NCBI GenBank assembly: GCA_965228905.1
Contig: CBDDII010000003.1
Coordinates: forward strand, 2,542,001 to 2,606,000
Length of the DNA: 64,000 bases
Reading direction: 5' to 3'
DNA from: CALKXV01 sp965228905
GTDB taxonomy: Bacteria > Pseudomonadota > Alphaproteobacteria > Rhodobacterales > Rhodobacteraceae
A model generated the notes under the pieces. It worked only from the letters and a program-made list of their open reading frames with translations, searched no databases and had not been told where the DNA came from. Below are positions 10,398 through 20,673 of the stretch, one piece after another. The first letter of the stretch is position 1. Each line of letters begins with the position of its first letter. The position numbers and the translations under genes are program-made.

Positions 10398-11961
10398 TCA
10401 TCTGTCTCGGCTTTTGTGGTCCTGGAAGTTCCTGACGTTCTCCAGAAAGCCCTTCTTCTCTGACAAGGTTTGGATGACGCTCTTCCTTATATGCACAACA
10501 AGGAACTGCATCTGTGGTTTCGTGTGTTGTTATACAGAATAGGAAAAGGAGCCAAGGGGCAGCTTCTCGGTGAGGGGGTCGTCTTTGTTGCCCTTGATCT
10601 TCTCGGTCAGCTTGACAGCATCCTTCATAATGCTGGTGCAGGATACAGAATTTAAAAAACCGGACCTTGTGCGACTGCATACACTTCCCACCCACACACA
10701 CACACTCTCTCCCTCTCTCTCTCTCTCTCTCGCTGTCCTTCTTCAGCTTCTCAACAGCCGCCTCGGCCTTTTTCAAAAGGCCTTCTGCCTGCTCCCACTC
10801 TTTCGGGTTGAGCCGCTCCGGAGTCGCAGGCTCTTCTGGCTTCGCATCCTCGATGGCTTGCATGGGCGGTGCGGCTGCGGGTTCCCGGAAAGTGGAAGGG
10901 ATGCTGGCAGATGCTGCAGCCAGCTCTTCAGCAGTCGGATCTGGTCGCTCCATGCTCACACTATCAAACAGCATCGCCATCTGTGCCGCCTGTGCCCCTG
11001 TGATCTTCTTCGGCTCCAGGGAGACTCCCGCATTGGTCTCTCTCTCATCCATGTGTACATCCTTCAACTCTCGCCACTGACAGAAGGTCACACCGTCTGA
11101 AGTCTTCACTTGGACCTCATCCTCCAAAATCGCCTGGCGAAGCTGCTCATCCGTCAAGCCGAACTTCCCCTTGAACAACGTCTTGCTCAAGGCACGGTCC
11201 CCCCATCCCGTCTTCTTCTTCTGCTTCAAGGTCACCGAGGCCTCCAGGGTGGCCCTGTCGCAGCTCAAGGCCAATCTACCGGTTCTCTCGTCTCGAACAA
11301 CAGTGTCCTCTATGAACTTGCTTTGGCTCTTTCGCGACCCTGCTGTCTTCAAGGCCAGCCATTCCTTGTGCACGGCGGTTGGGACCGCCCCCGTTGCCAG
11401 GAGCACGTTGAACTTGTGTTGCTTGCTTCTGTCACGTCGTTTCGGCGAGGACTCCTCCTCCTCCTCCTCTTTCTCCTCCGCTTGCTCGGGCTCCTCGGGT
11501 GCAAGGCCGTCCTTCCAATCTGCTGTGAGTGTCTCCATCATGCTTCGCTTCCTTTTCGGCGGATCTGGCTTCTCTTTCGTCGCTTTCGTCTCTGCGGATT
11601 CATCTTTCGCCTTTCCCTTGGCTTTGGGGGTGGCTTTCGGAGTGCCTTTGGGAGTGGCTTTGGGAGTGGCCTTCGGAGTGGCCTTCGGAGTGGCTTTCGG
11701 GGTGGCCTTCGGAGTGGCTTTCGCCTTGGCTTTCGCCTTGGCTTTCGCCTTGGCTTTGGCTTTGGATTTCGGAGCGGCTTTCATGGCTGTGGCCTTCCTT
11801 TTGTTCTTTGTCTTTGACTCGTCGTCTTCTCCTTCCTCCTCCGGCTCCTCTTGTTTGTCATCCTGTTCCTCCTGTTCCTCCTCGTCCTCCTGCTGCTCCT
11901 CGTCCTCCTTCACGGCTTCCTCCTCCTTCGCCTCCGCCGCGGTTTCTTTCTTTTTCGCCAT
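10398..11961 (-). CDS. KA-rich nuclear-type cargo protein, three exons
   Basis: Proposed exons are 11961-10738, 10622-10564 and 10485-10398, giving 456 residues from MAKKKETAAEA. Intron 1 is GA-AG and includes a (CT)n tract; intron 2 is GC-AG. Joined, the tail reads EKLKK|DAVKLTEK...PLTEK|KSVIQTLSEKK and ends QDHKSRDR. Residues 1-50 are very acidic, 51-120 are lysine/alanine rich with KAKAKA and repeated ATPK units like histone H1 tails, and 130-180 are again charged. A globular part at about 190-335 contains SKFIEDTVVRDERTG, KTLFKGKFGLTDEQL and ITGAQAAQMAMLFDSV. That part recurs, decayed, at 5557-5782 and 20223-20408. A chromatin or DNA-binding role is plausible from composition only. Unspliced, the frame would run on to 10171 with an unnatural tail. 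Confidence 0.65.
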
Positions 11962-12123
11962 GTGTCCTTCCCTAAAACTATCTCGGTCCTCAGATCACAC
12001 ATAGCAACAGGAAAGTGTGGTGACAGCAAAATGCTTCACGGAGTCCCCTCTCTCACTCTCTCTCTCGTTTTCTCTGTCGCTTCTTCCGAATCCACACCCC
12101 ATGTATGAATCAGAGCCACAAAT

Positions 12124-12265
12124 ATCTATACATACATATATATATAGATAGATAGATAGATGTTTACAAAATGTTTATATTTCTTAAAAAGTTTCTCTGC
12201 AATGTGTATATATATATATATGTACAGAGAGACAGACATATATATATATATATGGTAAAAAATGT
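12124..12265. repeat. AT-rich microsatellite
   Basis: Runs of TATATA, TAGATAGATAGA and ATATATATAT. It separates the KA-rich gene's upstream side from the tandem arrays that follow. Confidence 0.8.
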
Positions 12266-12334
12266 ATATAGATATAACTGTGCATGTGCACGTGTGCGCT
12301 TTTCTATACAAAATGTATATACTTTCGGTACAAA

Positions 12335-12780
12335 AGGACCACAGAAGTGCATACACTTCGGCCCAAAGTGTATGCACTTTTGGCGGAAGTGCATACACTT
12401 CCGCCAAAAGTGCATACACTTTGGGCCGAAAGTGCATACACTTTGGCCCAAAAGTGTATGTCTTTTTGAAAAGTGCATACACTTCCGGTCGAAAGTGTAT
12501 GCACTTTTGGCCGGAAGTGTATGTCTTTTTTAAAAGTGTATGCACTTATGGCCAGAAGTGTATGTCTTTTTGAAAAGTGCATACACTTCTGGCCGTAAGT
12601 GTATGTCTTTTTGAAAAGTGCATACACTTCTGGTCGAAAGTGCATACACTTATGGCCGGAAGTGCATGTATTTTTGAAAAGTGTATGCACTTCCGCTCGG
12701 AAGTGTATGTCTTTTTGGTGAAAGTGTATGTCTTTTTGTTGAAAGTGTATGTCTTTTTGTCGAAAGTGTATGCTTTTTGG
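12335..12780. repeat. Tandem array of palindromic AAGTGTATGCACTT units
   Basis: Units of about 24 bp combine AAGTGCATACACTT or AAGTGTATGCACTT, each nearly self-complementary, with linkers such as TTGGCCGGAAG or TTTTTGAAA. Around 18 units are present. The array is open in several frames only because the unit lacks stops, so the predicted peptides are not taken as real. Confidence 0.8.
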
Positions 12781-12781
12781 T

Positions 12782-13110
12782 GAAAATTAATGAATTTTGG
12801 ACCAAATTCTAGGAATTTTGGACCAAATTCTAGGAATTTTGGACCAAATTCTAGGAATTTTGGACCAAATTCTAGGAATTTTGGACCAAATTCAATGGAT
12901 TGTGGATCACATTCTATGAATTTTGGGCCAAATTCTAGGAATTTTGGATCAAATTCAATGAATTTTGGACCAAATTCAATGAATTGTGGATCACATTCTA
13001 TGAATTTTGAACCAAATTTTCTTCTTCTTTGGATCACATTCTATGAATTTTGGATCAAATTCAATGAATTTTGTGGATCACATTCTATGAATTTTGGACC
13101 AAATTCACTT
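12782..13110. repeat. Tandem array of TTTTGGACCAAATTCTAGGAA units
   Basis: About 15 units of ~21 bp with variants GATCACATTCTATGAA. TTTTGGACCAAA is itself close to palindromic. It directly abuts the preceding array. Confidence 0.8.
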
Positions 13111-14380
13111 TTAAAAGCTTTTTGTGGAAAACAAGATACATTTTCATCAGAAAGTTCGTGGTTTTGATTGAAAACGCATACATTTTGTCTTGAAAATCAT
13201 GAATTTTCAATCAATATCATCAGGAAAACACCAGCAAATTAATAAAAACGAGATGCCCTAGGTTTGGCTGCTGCTGAAATTCCAGTTTTTTCTAGTCGTT
13301 GCATTGGCTTCCTTGGCACTCTTGTACCAGAACTACATGACATGCAATATACTTCTAAAGGGCAGAACACTTTTCGCTGCCATGTTTGTGCTATAAAAGA
13401 GGTACTATACAATGGTCTGTGGATTCGGAGAGCCACTCTGTGGTTGCATCACGGCGGCCAAGACCTCTCGAACTCGGTGTAACACCAAGAAAGAAGGGAC
13501 CGTGGGATTCAAGACCTCTCTAACTCGGTGTAACACCAAGAAAGAATGGAACGTGGGATCCTTCGGAGCAGAAATGCCACAGGTCTTCGATGGTCATCAA
13601 CCACAAACCCTCCCCTGCCCTCTAACTCGGTGTTATCACCAAGAAAGGGACAGGGGTCCTTGGGCGACCTGTGAAAATGCCACAGCTGTTCGACGGTCAT
13701 CAAAACCACAACTCACGGAGTGAACACACAGGAACTGCAGCTATACGGCATGTTTTTTCCGATGCTCGGATGTGCTGTCGCTTCTGATCCACCAAGCACT
13801 CGCCTTTCCTTTCTTGGTGTTACACCGAGTCAGGGCAGCGAAGTTCAGGGTTTAGGGTTTAGCACTCGCCTTTCCTTTCTTGGTGTTACACCGAGTCAGG
13901 GCAGCGAAGTTCAGGGTTTAGGGTTTAGAGGGTTTGTGTTTAGGGTTTAGGGATTTAGGGTTCAGGGTTTAGGGTTGGGCGACCTCCCCAGCATATGACA
14001 CTTTGCTGCAGCACACCGGAGAGAGACTGCGACCGAGCGAGCCATAGAGAACCAGGTCCTGGCGCCAAAGTCACTCTCGAAGCTTGCAGCACTTATGGAT
14101 TCCGCTGTGTGGGCTCATCTTTTTTTTCTATGCACATTCAAGCATGTGGAAGACACGGAAGCCCTCCCCCTGTCCTAACTCGGTGTAACACCAAGAAAGG
14201 GAGAGGGGTGTTTCCGGGCTGAAAGGCCCTTTCATAGCCGCCCGAACTCGGTGTAACACCAAGAAATCGGGACTGAAAACAGCGAAAGAGATGCGAAATC
14301 GCACATCTTCCGGATCAATCTCATCCAGTCCCTGTTGACAGGCACTGCAATGATGTATGGCGGGGGGTAGGCAAGGGGGA
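13111..14380. other. Non-coding spacer with hairpins and telomere-like repeats
   Basis: Hairpin cores lie at about 13472, 13522, 13624, 13812, 13879, 14178 and 14245. The two at 13812 and 13879 are inverted relative to the rest and belong to a ~67-bp tandem duplication (13795-13928) ending in GTTCAGGGTTTAGGG. Telomere-like repeats continue to about 13975. A possible coding stretch at 13264-13480 could not be assigned to either strand and is not called. Confidence 0.6.
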
Positions 14381-15733
14381 TCACACCGCGGCAGACAGTA
14401 GCTCCGATTTCCTGGCTGTCAGATCCTCCAAGGGTTTGCCAGCAACCAGCATGTCCATGAGCTCCTGAGCAATCGCTCGCCTCGCTTCTGAGGCCAAAGC
14501 CTTGCCTGAGACCTGAATGATCTGACGGCCTCTCTTTGTGCCGCAGTGTTCGCAGAGGGCGATCCTCTCAGTCGGCTTCCCCTTGTCGTAGGTCATGAAA
14601 ACGTAGTCAATAGCACCATCCGGAGCAACCGCAGCCGGCCGTTTCTTCGGAGCCGCCTTCGCCTCTGGTTTCGGTTTAACCACGGCCTTCGCCTTGGCTT
14701 GGGCCTTCGCCTTGGATTGGGCCTTCGCCTTGGCTTGGGCCTTCGCCTTGGATTGGGCCTTCGCCTTCGCTTGGGCCTTGGCCTTCGCCTTGGCTTGGGC
14801 CTTTTTGGGTTTCGGCTTCGATCCTGAAGCTGCTGTGGTATCCATGAAAGCAGGCTTTCGGTTTCTGGCCAAAAGAAGCAGATCTAAGTCTGTGATTTTT
14901 TTGGACTCTGCAGCAGCCGAACCGGAAGGAGCCGAAGCGGAAGGAGCCGAACCGGGAGGAGCAGAACCGGAAGGAGCAGCACCGGAAGGAGCAGCACTGG
15001 AAGGAGCAGCACTGTCTGTAGACTTGAGGACACCGTCGAACAAAAGGTGCAATGCAGCATTTTGGGTCTTGACCTCTTCGAGAGAGCTCTCCTTCCTGGC
15101 TTTGTTGTTAGACGAGGGTGAGGGACACAGGTCAGCAAAAGAAACCATGAAGGTCATGTCCACATCGGATTCAGAACCGTCTCCGCCATCCTCGGCGGCC
15201 GCTTCAGCCTCGTCTGCATTCAGCTCGATCCTGTCCATGACCATCATAACTTTCTTTTTCTCTTGCTCAGAAAGCCGCTGGAAAGCACGAGCTCTGGAAT
15301 CTTTGCTGACTTTGAGCTGCCGGTACCAAGACAGCACGATTCTCACCGTAACATCCACGTTATCAATGAACTTCGTCTTCTCGAAGCCACTGGTATTGGT
15401 CACAACACCAGCCAAGATGCAAGCTTCCAGCGCTGGAACCAGCACTCTGCGGAGTACCTTGGTATTTTTACAAACATCGCACACCAAGTCATAGGCCAAG
15501 CAGGAAAAGCGAGCCATCCACCGTCCATCAGGTTTCGATCTAAAGCTCCATGTACGGGGCCCGTCCGGGCCCGGAACGATGATTGACCATAAGTCAGTGG
15601 TGCTCCTGTCCCTCAAATGGGCGGTGATGCAAGTTTGCACATCTGCAACCGACACAGTCGAGTCAGCACAGACTCGCTTGCGGCTCGGCTGTCTCGTGAT
15701 TTGCATCAGACGATCCAGACGACAACAAGCCAT
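14381..15733 (-). CDS. 450-residue cargo protein with KA-rich middle and Cys pairs
   Basis: A single open frame from MACCRLDRLMQIT. Residues 1-180 look globular (WSFRSKPDGRWMARFSCLAYDLVCDVCKN, FIDNVDVTVRIVLSWYRQL) with C-x2-C at about 85-88. An acidic stretch follows (about 172-192), then repeats of SAPPGSAPSGAAPS type (about 240-275). Next is a lysine/alanine-rich block of KAKAQAKAKAQS repeats (about 308-350) like histone H1 tails. The last 80 residues hold a second C-x2-C (CEHCGTKRG) and an amphipathic end. The family is not recognised. The basic block suggests nuclear location and nucleic-acid binding, an inference from composition. No intron is needed. Two hairpin repeats lie within ~200 bp 3' of the stop. 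Confidence 0.7.
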   Translation of the reverse strand: MACCRLDRLMQITRQPSRKRVCADSTVSVADVQTCITAHLRDRSTTDLWSIIVPGPDGPRTWSFRSKPDGRWMARFSCLAYDLVCDVCKNTKVLRRVLVPALEACILAGVVTNTSGFEKTKFIDNVDVTVRIVLSWYRQLKVSKDSRARAFQRLSEQEKKKVMMVMDRIELNADEAEAAAEDGGDGSESDVDMTFMVSFADLCPSPSSNNKARKESSLEEVKTQNAALHLLFDGVLKSTDSAAPSSAAPSGAAPSGSAPPGSAPSASAPSGSAAAESKKITDLDLLLLARNRKPAFMDTTAASGSKPKPKKAQAKAKAKAQAKAKAQSKAKAQAKAKAQSKAKAQAKAKAVVKPKPEAKAAPKKRPAAVAPDGAIDYVFMTYDKGKPTERIALCEHCGTKRGRQIIQVSGKALASEARRAIAQELMDMLVAGKPLEDLTARKSELLSAAV

Positions 15734-15765
15734 GGTGTGTTGCTAGTGACTACCATCACAAAACT

Positions 15766-16610
15766 TTTACAAAGAGAAAGCACAGGACTGAAACTGCCGC
15801 ACTTTTCATAATCTACCGAAATACAATGACACACAGATCTGGCAGGAGGTCCTGCCACCAGCATAAAGAGCTTTGACCGTGTGACGGTCGCACTCTTCGA
15901 TCCATCAAAAAAATGTTACAGAGAGAAAGCACAGGACTGAAACTGCCGCACTTTTCATAATCTACCGAAATACAATGACACACAGATCTGGCAGGAGGTC
16001 CTGCCACCAGCATAAAGAGCTTCCCCAAAGCCCAACTCCGAGGATGTCCTGTGCCAGCTTAGGGTTCAGGGTTTATGGTTTTATAGGGTTTAGGTTTTAT
16101 AGGGTTTACGACCGTGTCCCGGTCGCACTCTTCGATCCATCAAAAAAATGTTACAGAGAGAAAGCACAGGACTGAAACTGCCGCACTTTTCATAATCTAC
16201 CGAAATACAATGACACACAGATCTGGCAGGAGGTCCTGCCACCAGCACAAAAAGAGCTTCGCCAAAGCCCGACTCCGAGGATGTCCTGTGCCAGCTTAGG
16301 GTTCAGGGTTTATGGTTTTATAGGGTTTAGGTTTTATAGGGTTTACGACCGTGTCCCGGTCGCACTCTTCGATCCATCAAAAAAATGTTACAGAGAGAAA
16401 GCACAGGACTGAAACTGCCGCACTTTTCATAATCTACCGAAATACAATGACACACAGATCTGGCAGGAGGTCCTGCCACCAGCACAAAAAGAGCTTCGCC
16501 AAAGCCCAACTCCGAGGATGTCCTGTGCCAGCTTAGGGTTCAGGGTTTATGGTTTTATAGGGTTTAGGTTTTAGGGTTTACGGTTTAGGGTTTAGGGTTT
16601 CAGGATGTCC
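15766..16610. repeat. Tandem array, ~236-bp unit, about 3.5 copies
   Basis: The block AAAGCACAGGACTGAAACTG ... GGCAGGAGGTCCTGCCACC recurs near 15778, 15922, 16161 and 16397. The later copies are separated by GATGTCCTGTGCCAGCTTAG, telomere-like GTTTAGG words and CGACCGTGTCCCGGTCG. GGCAGGAGGTCCTGCC is a perfect short palindrome in every copy. Confidence 0.85.
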
Positions 16611-16749
16611 GAAACAGAAAGAGAAGACCGATAAAGCTTTTTGACACCATTGTATTTTGTTCTTTGTCCCCTATCGACAACTCCCTCTATATAAAAACCC
16701 TAAACCCTAAGCCCTCCAAACCAACCTTTATGTTTATATCTGTGTATAT

Positions 16750-17065
16750 CTGGAAAGGGAGGTCCTGCCACCCAATGACAGAGCTTTTCGCCGATGTACA
16801 CTTCCACGGGTGTCCTGTGCCACCAAACACAGAAGATGGACACTGTGATTTTGCAACACACCCTTTTGGAAACGAGGTCCTGCCACCACACGAGAGAGAG
16901 TCCCGAATGTCCATTCCCAAGGATTTCCTGTGCCAGCACAAAGCAAAAAAAACATGTTATGAGTTGTGCCACACTCTTAGCAACACCACAGGTCCTGCCA
17001 CCGTAGGAGGCCGAGTCGCCGATGTCAGTGTCGAGGAAACCAGGTCCTGCCACCGTAGGAGACAG
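16750..17065. repeat. Alternating GGTCCTGCCACC and TCCTGTGCCA motifs
   Basis: AGGTCCTGCCACC occurs near 16760, 16878, 16990 and 17041, and TCCTGTGCCA near 16812 and 16926, at roughly 50-65 bp spacing. The same two motifs recur at 19425-19620 and in the array at 15766-16610. The regular spacing of short motifs resembles arrays of protein-binding sites, but no function is shown. Confidence 0.6.
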
Positions 17066-17580
17066 AGTCGCAAATGTCAGTGTCGAAGGTTACAGTACTT
17101 ATGGATTCCGCTGGGTTCTTCGCTGGATCTTTTTTAATGCATCACATTCCAGCATGTGGTTTCGCAGTTTGTGATATGCAGTCGGAGGACAGAAAGCACA
17201 GGGGCAAGACGGCAGCCCTCTCCCCTGCCCGAACTCGGTGTAACACCAAGAAAAGGGTTTAGGATTTATAGGGTTTAGGATTTAGGATTTAGGATTCAGG
17301 GTTCAAGTTTAAGGAACAGGGGAGCTCCGTGGCGCAGAAAATGCCACACCTGTGTGCGAGGCGGCCTACAGCTATTCCCGCCGGGCCTCCCCTGCCCCTA
17401 ACTCGGTGTAACACCAAGAAAGGAACAGTGGAGTGCACCCGGGCTCACATGTCAAAACTCCCCTCCCCTGCCCTAACTCGGTGTAACACCAAGAAAGGAA
17501 CAGGGGAGTGCAGGGGACCCAAACCTCCCCTGCCCTAACTCGGTGTAACACCAAGAAAGGACAGGGGGGTGCTTGTTGGC
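17066..17580. other. Non-coding spacer 3' of the zinc-finger gene
   Basis: Four hairpin cores (about 17233, 17401, 17475, 17538) lie here with a short telomere-like run at 17255-17300. GCACTTATGGATTCCGCTG-type sequence near 17095 also occurs near 14090. No gene was seen. Confidence 0.6.
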
Positions 17581-18864
17581 TCAGTCCTTCACCTCTTGGA
17601 TGGACATCACCCAAACCCAGAAGCCGTCCTCCATGATCTGATACCAACAGATGATGAGGATTACCGGGTTCGCGAGGCGAGCGAAATCCAAGCCCGACAG
17701 ATCCTCGTAGTCGGCATCCTCCTGCCTCTGGATCAAAACCACAGGCCACCAGCTCCCATCAGAGTGAAGCTCGGGTGACTGCAAAACCACCTGAGGGTTC
17801 CTTTGCAGGTACGTGTGGAGGCAAAGATGGTTTTGGGAGTATGTGGCATTCTTGTACTTCCCACTCGTCGGGGCATAGTTCACCCATGCCAAGTGGTACT
17901 TGGCCACCTCCTTGGGCTCGATCTTGTAGGTCTTCGCATTGTTCGAGCTCCCGTACTTCACCTGCATGGGCTTCTTCTGGTGCATCGACTTCACCAGGGT
18001 TGGGAGCTTTTCAACGTCGCCCCAGTACTCCTTGGCCCGCTCCAAGGACAGCTCCCTCAGCCCCCCACCGAATCGCCTCACCATGGTGAAAGAGGTCTGC
18101 ACCTGGTTTAGGGTTTAGGGTTGAGGGTTTAGGGTTTGGGGTCGAGGGTCTAGGGTTTAAGGTTTAGGGTGCCCTCTCCCCTGCCCTAACTCGGTGTAAC
18201 ACCAAGAAAGGGTTTAGGGTTTGGGGTTTAGGGTTCCTTTGACCTCCTCGGAAGTCATCTCGAAGCCGGGGTCCAGCATGTAGTGCGACTGCAGGTGCTC
18301 CTTCATGTACGCAAGGTGATTCTTGTTGTTCACATGGTTGGTGTCCAAAACCTTCTTGCAGAAGGGGCACATCTCCATGGAAGCGAGCAGCACCTGGTTG
18401 GCACGGCGGACCTGGATCTCGTTGATCTCCGGCAGCCTCATCTCGGGTGTCTCCAAGTGCTCCGTGAAGAGCCTGCCCATGAGATTCTCCTTCTGGTTCT
18501 CCTCCAGCTGCTTCAGCACGGCTTCATTGAGCATGGAACTCCCCCCTTTGTGCCGGTAACTCTTCACCATCTCGTCCAGCTGGTCGATGCCCAGCTTGTC
18601 CGCCTCCTCCTTTGTCAGGAGGCCTTTGAAAACCAGTGCCTTCCTGGCCTGTTTGGCTCTGCGAGCGGGGCCTCTATGCGACTCCGGTTTGCAGTTGCTT
18701 CGCTTCGTACTCGTAAACGTCTCGTTCTCGGAAGGCGGGTCTGCCTCCTCCTGGTCCAGCTCCAGCAAGTCCTCCTCCGGAACTTTGGTGGTTTCGGTGC
18801 GGGAATCGAGGGCCTCAAGGGCCGTCTTGTCCAACTTCTTCACACTCCCGCTGGCCCGCTCCAT
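17581..18864 (-). CDS. Two-exon zinc-finger cargo protein
   Basis: Exon 1 is 18864-18244 and exon 2 is 18102-17581, together 380 residues from MERASGSVKKLDKTAL. The join GAG|GTC...CAG|GTG is a GT-AG intron of 141 bp. It links EMTSEE to VQTSFTMVRRFGGG. A C-x2-C at 166 and 169 (MCPFCKK) with H183, H190 and H194 looks like a C2H2-type finger, preceded by a charged helical region. Exon 2 contains PMQVKYGSSNNAKTYKIEP and YHLAWVNYAP, also found with an extra segment in the decayed copy at 20223-20408. Exon 1 sequence near AKQARKALVFKGLL recurs, decayed, at 21183-21276. The family is unknown; nucleic-acid binding is an inference from the finger. The intron carries a hairpin repeat and telomere-like repeats. 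Confidence 0.7.
18103..18243 (-). other. Intron made of telomere-like repeats around one hairpin
   Basis: The intron consists almost wholly of TTTAGGG-type repeats with a hairpin core at about 18189. This shows that both repeat types can occupy introns and raises the question whether the hairpin spreads as an introner-like sequence. Confidence 0.65.
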
Positions 18865-18899
18865 GGCGAAGCACACAAAGATCTTCGAATTTAGATGTG

Positions 18900-19424
18900 T
18901 ATAAAGCTGCCTGCTGTTGGCAGAGGCTCCATGTCGACACACACAAAGATACATACATATATATATATACACACTAAAAGATGTGTGTCTACAAACATAT
19001 GCTTTCGCAACATGTCTTAAGACCACAAACTGCCGCTCGCTAACTCGGTGTAACACCAAGAAAGACGGACCGAGGGCAGAGTGTATAGATGTATATGTGT
19101 ATAGATGTATATATATATATACATATATACATATATATATATATAGATACATATATATATATATAAAGCTGTTTGCTGCTGCACACGGCTTCAAACCACA
19201 TGTGTGTGAACATCTCTATAAAAACATGTGCTTTCGCAACCCGTCTTAGATGTAAAGCTGTGCTTGCTGCTGTGGTTCGCGACCACACACGGCTTCAAAC
19301 GTCTGCACGTGTGGGAACTTGCTTTGGCCTCCGGCCTTGAGCAAAACCAGAAACACACAGACCATCTCTGTCTCTGTCCGTGACGACACACACACAGAAG
19401 TACACAGATCGAGATCCAACAGGA
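18900..19424. other. Non-coding stretch with AT microsatellites
   Basis: TATATA runs lie at about 18955-18970 and 19085-19165, with a hairpin at about 19043. Phrases such as TTTCGCAAC-GTCTTA and CACACGGCTTCAAAC recur two to three times. It lies upstream of the zinc-finger gene on its strand and may hold its 5' region. Confidence 0.55.
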
Positions 19425-19620
19425 GGTCCTGCCACCAAAAGACCGAGAATGTTCGCCAGGACCACGAGGAGCTCCAGATCTTCGCTTCGCCTGTCCTGTG
19501 CCACCACACAAAGAAGAAAAGATCACAAAGACCGAGAGCATTCCGAACAAGTCCTGCCAGCGCCATAGGAGACAGCTTATAGCCCATGTGCATGTCACCT
19601 CTGCTCCTGCCACCAAAGAC
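19425..19620. repeat. Second array of GGTCCTGCCACC and TCCTGTGCCA motifs
   Basis: Motif copies occur near 19425, 19493, 19551 and 19602, again roughly 50-70 bp apart. The intervening sequence is unlike that of the 16750-17065 array, so the motifs rather than the spacers are conserved. Confidence 0.55.
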
Positions 19621-20222
19621 AAAAAACATGTTCCAAGCTCTTCCTGCTCCCCTGCTATAGCCCAAGAAGCCCGGCCTTGTTAGCGATGGCGGCGTTTCTG
19701 TGGCGAAAAGCCGGCCATGCAGGGCCGTCACATCATGTCACACTGTGCACATCTATCAACGATACACAGGATTGAACTTTTGTTCTGCTCTTCTCTCACT
19801 CAACCTATATATATATATATATCTCGACAACCTTCAGGATATATATATATCCTAAACCAGAAAATATAATCAAAAGCACCTATATTTTATTTTCATAATA
19901 AATGCAAAAGGATGTCCTCTGCCAAGTGCGAGAGACCTATATATACCCCTGCCCTAACTCGGTGTAACACCAAGAAAGGGACAGGGGCGGGCTTCAGAAG
20001 AGACGAGAAGACACTGCCCGGCAGCCCTAGTCCGAATCACCACAACTGTTCAACTGCAACTGCCTGTAGTGTGCACACACAACTGTGCAACTGCAAAACT
20101 GCACAACTCTGCAACTCAGACAAAATCAAGTGGCCTTCCCCGTGGTCTTTGCAAACACCAGTGTAAGTCTCACCTCCACTCGGCCAGGGTGGATCCGCCA
20201 TGCCTGAGAGGTGTGCACCTGA

Positions 20223-20408
20223 AGCCCTTGGGGGCGTAGTTGACCCATGCCAGGTGCAACTTGGCCACAGACTCAAGCAGCATCGCAAGGTGAGCCGCTT
20301 GATGCCCTGAGACCTTGTTCGAGTCCAGGGAGAGTTTATCCACAGGCTCGAACTGGTACGTCTTCGCAGTGTGCGAGGTTCCGTACTTTACCTGCATGGG
20401 CCTGTACT
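20223..20408 (-). pseudogene. Fragment of the shared cargo domain
   Basis: Translated on the minus strand it gives PMQVKYGTSHTAKTYQFEP, LSLDSNKVSGHQAAHLAML and LHLAWVNYAP. The first and last match exon 2 of the 17581-18864 gene, and the middle matches VSLEPKKITGAQAAQMAML of the 10398-11961 gene. It links two cargo genes through one ancestral domain. It lacks a start or a clear gene context, so it is treated as a remnant or unplaced exon. Confidence 0.6.
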
Positions 20409-20631
20409 GGTGATTCGGACTTGCCCTCAAGCCGCAGGCCAGTGGCACTGCAGTGATGTATGGCGGGGGGTAGGTGATACTGTCACAACTGCACAACAGC
20501 ACGACCGCAATCTCTCGCTCTCTCGCTCTGAGGCTCTCTCTTTCTCTCTTTCTCTGCTTCTGTCTTTTTTTTTACCAAAACAAGACAAGTCATGCAGAAC
20601 ACCGGCGGATCTATACTTAGCAAGAGACCTA

Positions 20632-20673
20632 CCCCTGCCCTAACTCGGTGTAACACCAAGAAAGGGACAGGGG
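20632..20673. repeat. Representative full-length hairpin repeat
   Basis: CCCCTGCCCTAA, the core, then GAAAGGGACAGGGG. The outer six bases pair perfectly, followed by a one-base bulge, four pairs, a small A-rich internal loop and about seven pairs with one mismatch around the centre. Most of its 42 bases can pair. Confidence 0.8.

Noticed and set aside
12126..13167. Long frames on both strands over the tandem arrays
   Set aside because: They are periodic translations of 21-24 bp repeats without stops.
15766..16610. CRISPR-like array
   Set aside because: Units are ~236 bp, contain telomere-like DNA and have no unique spacers; the genome is eukaryotic.
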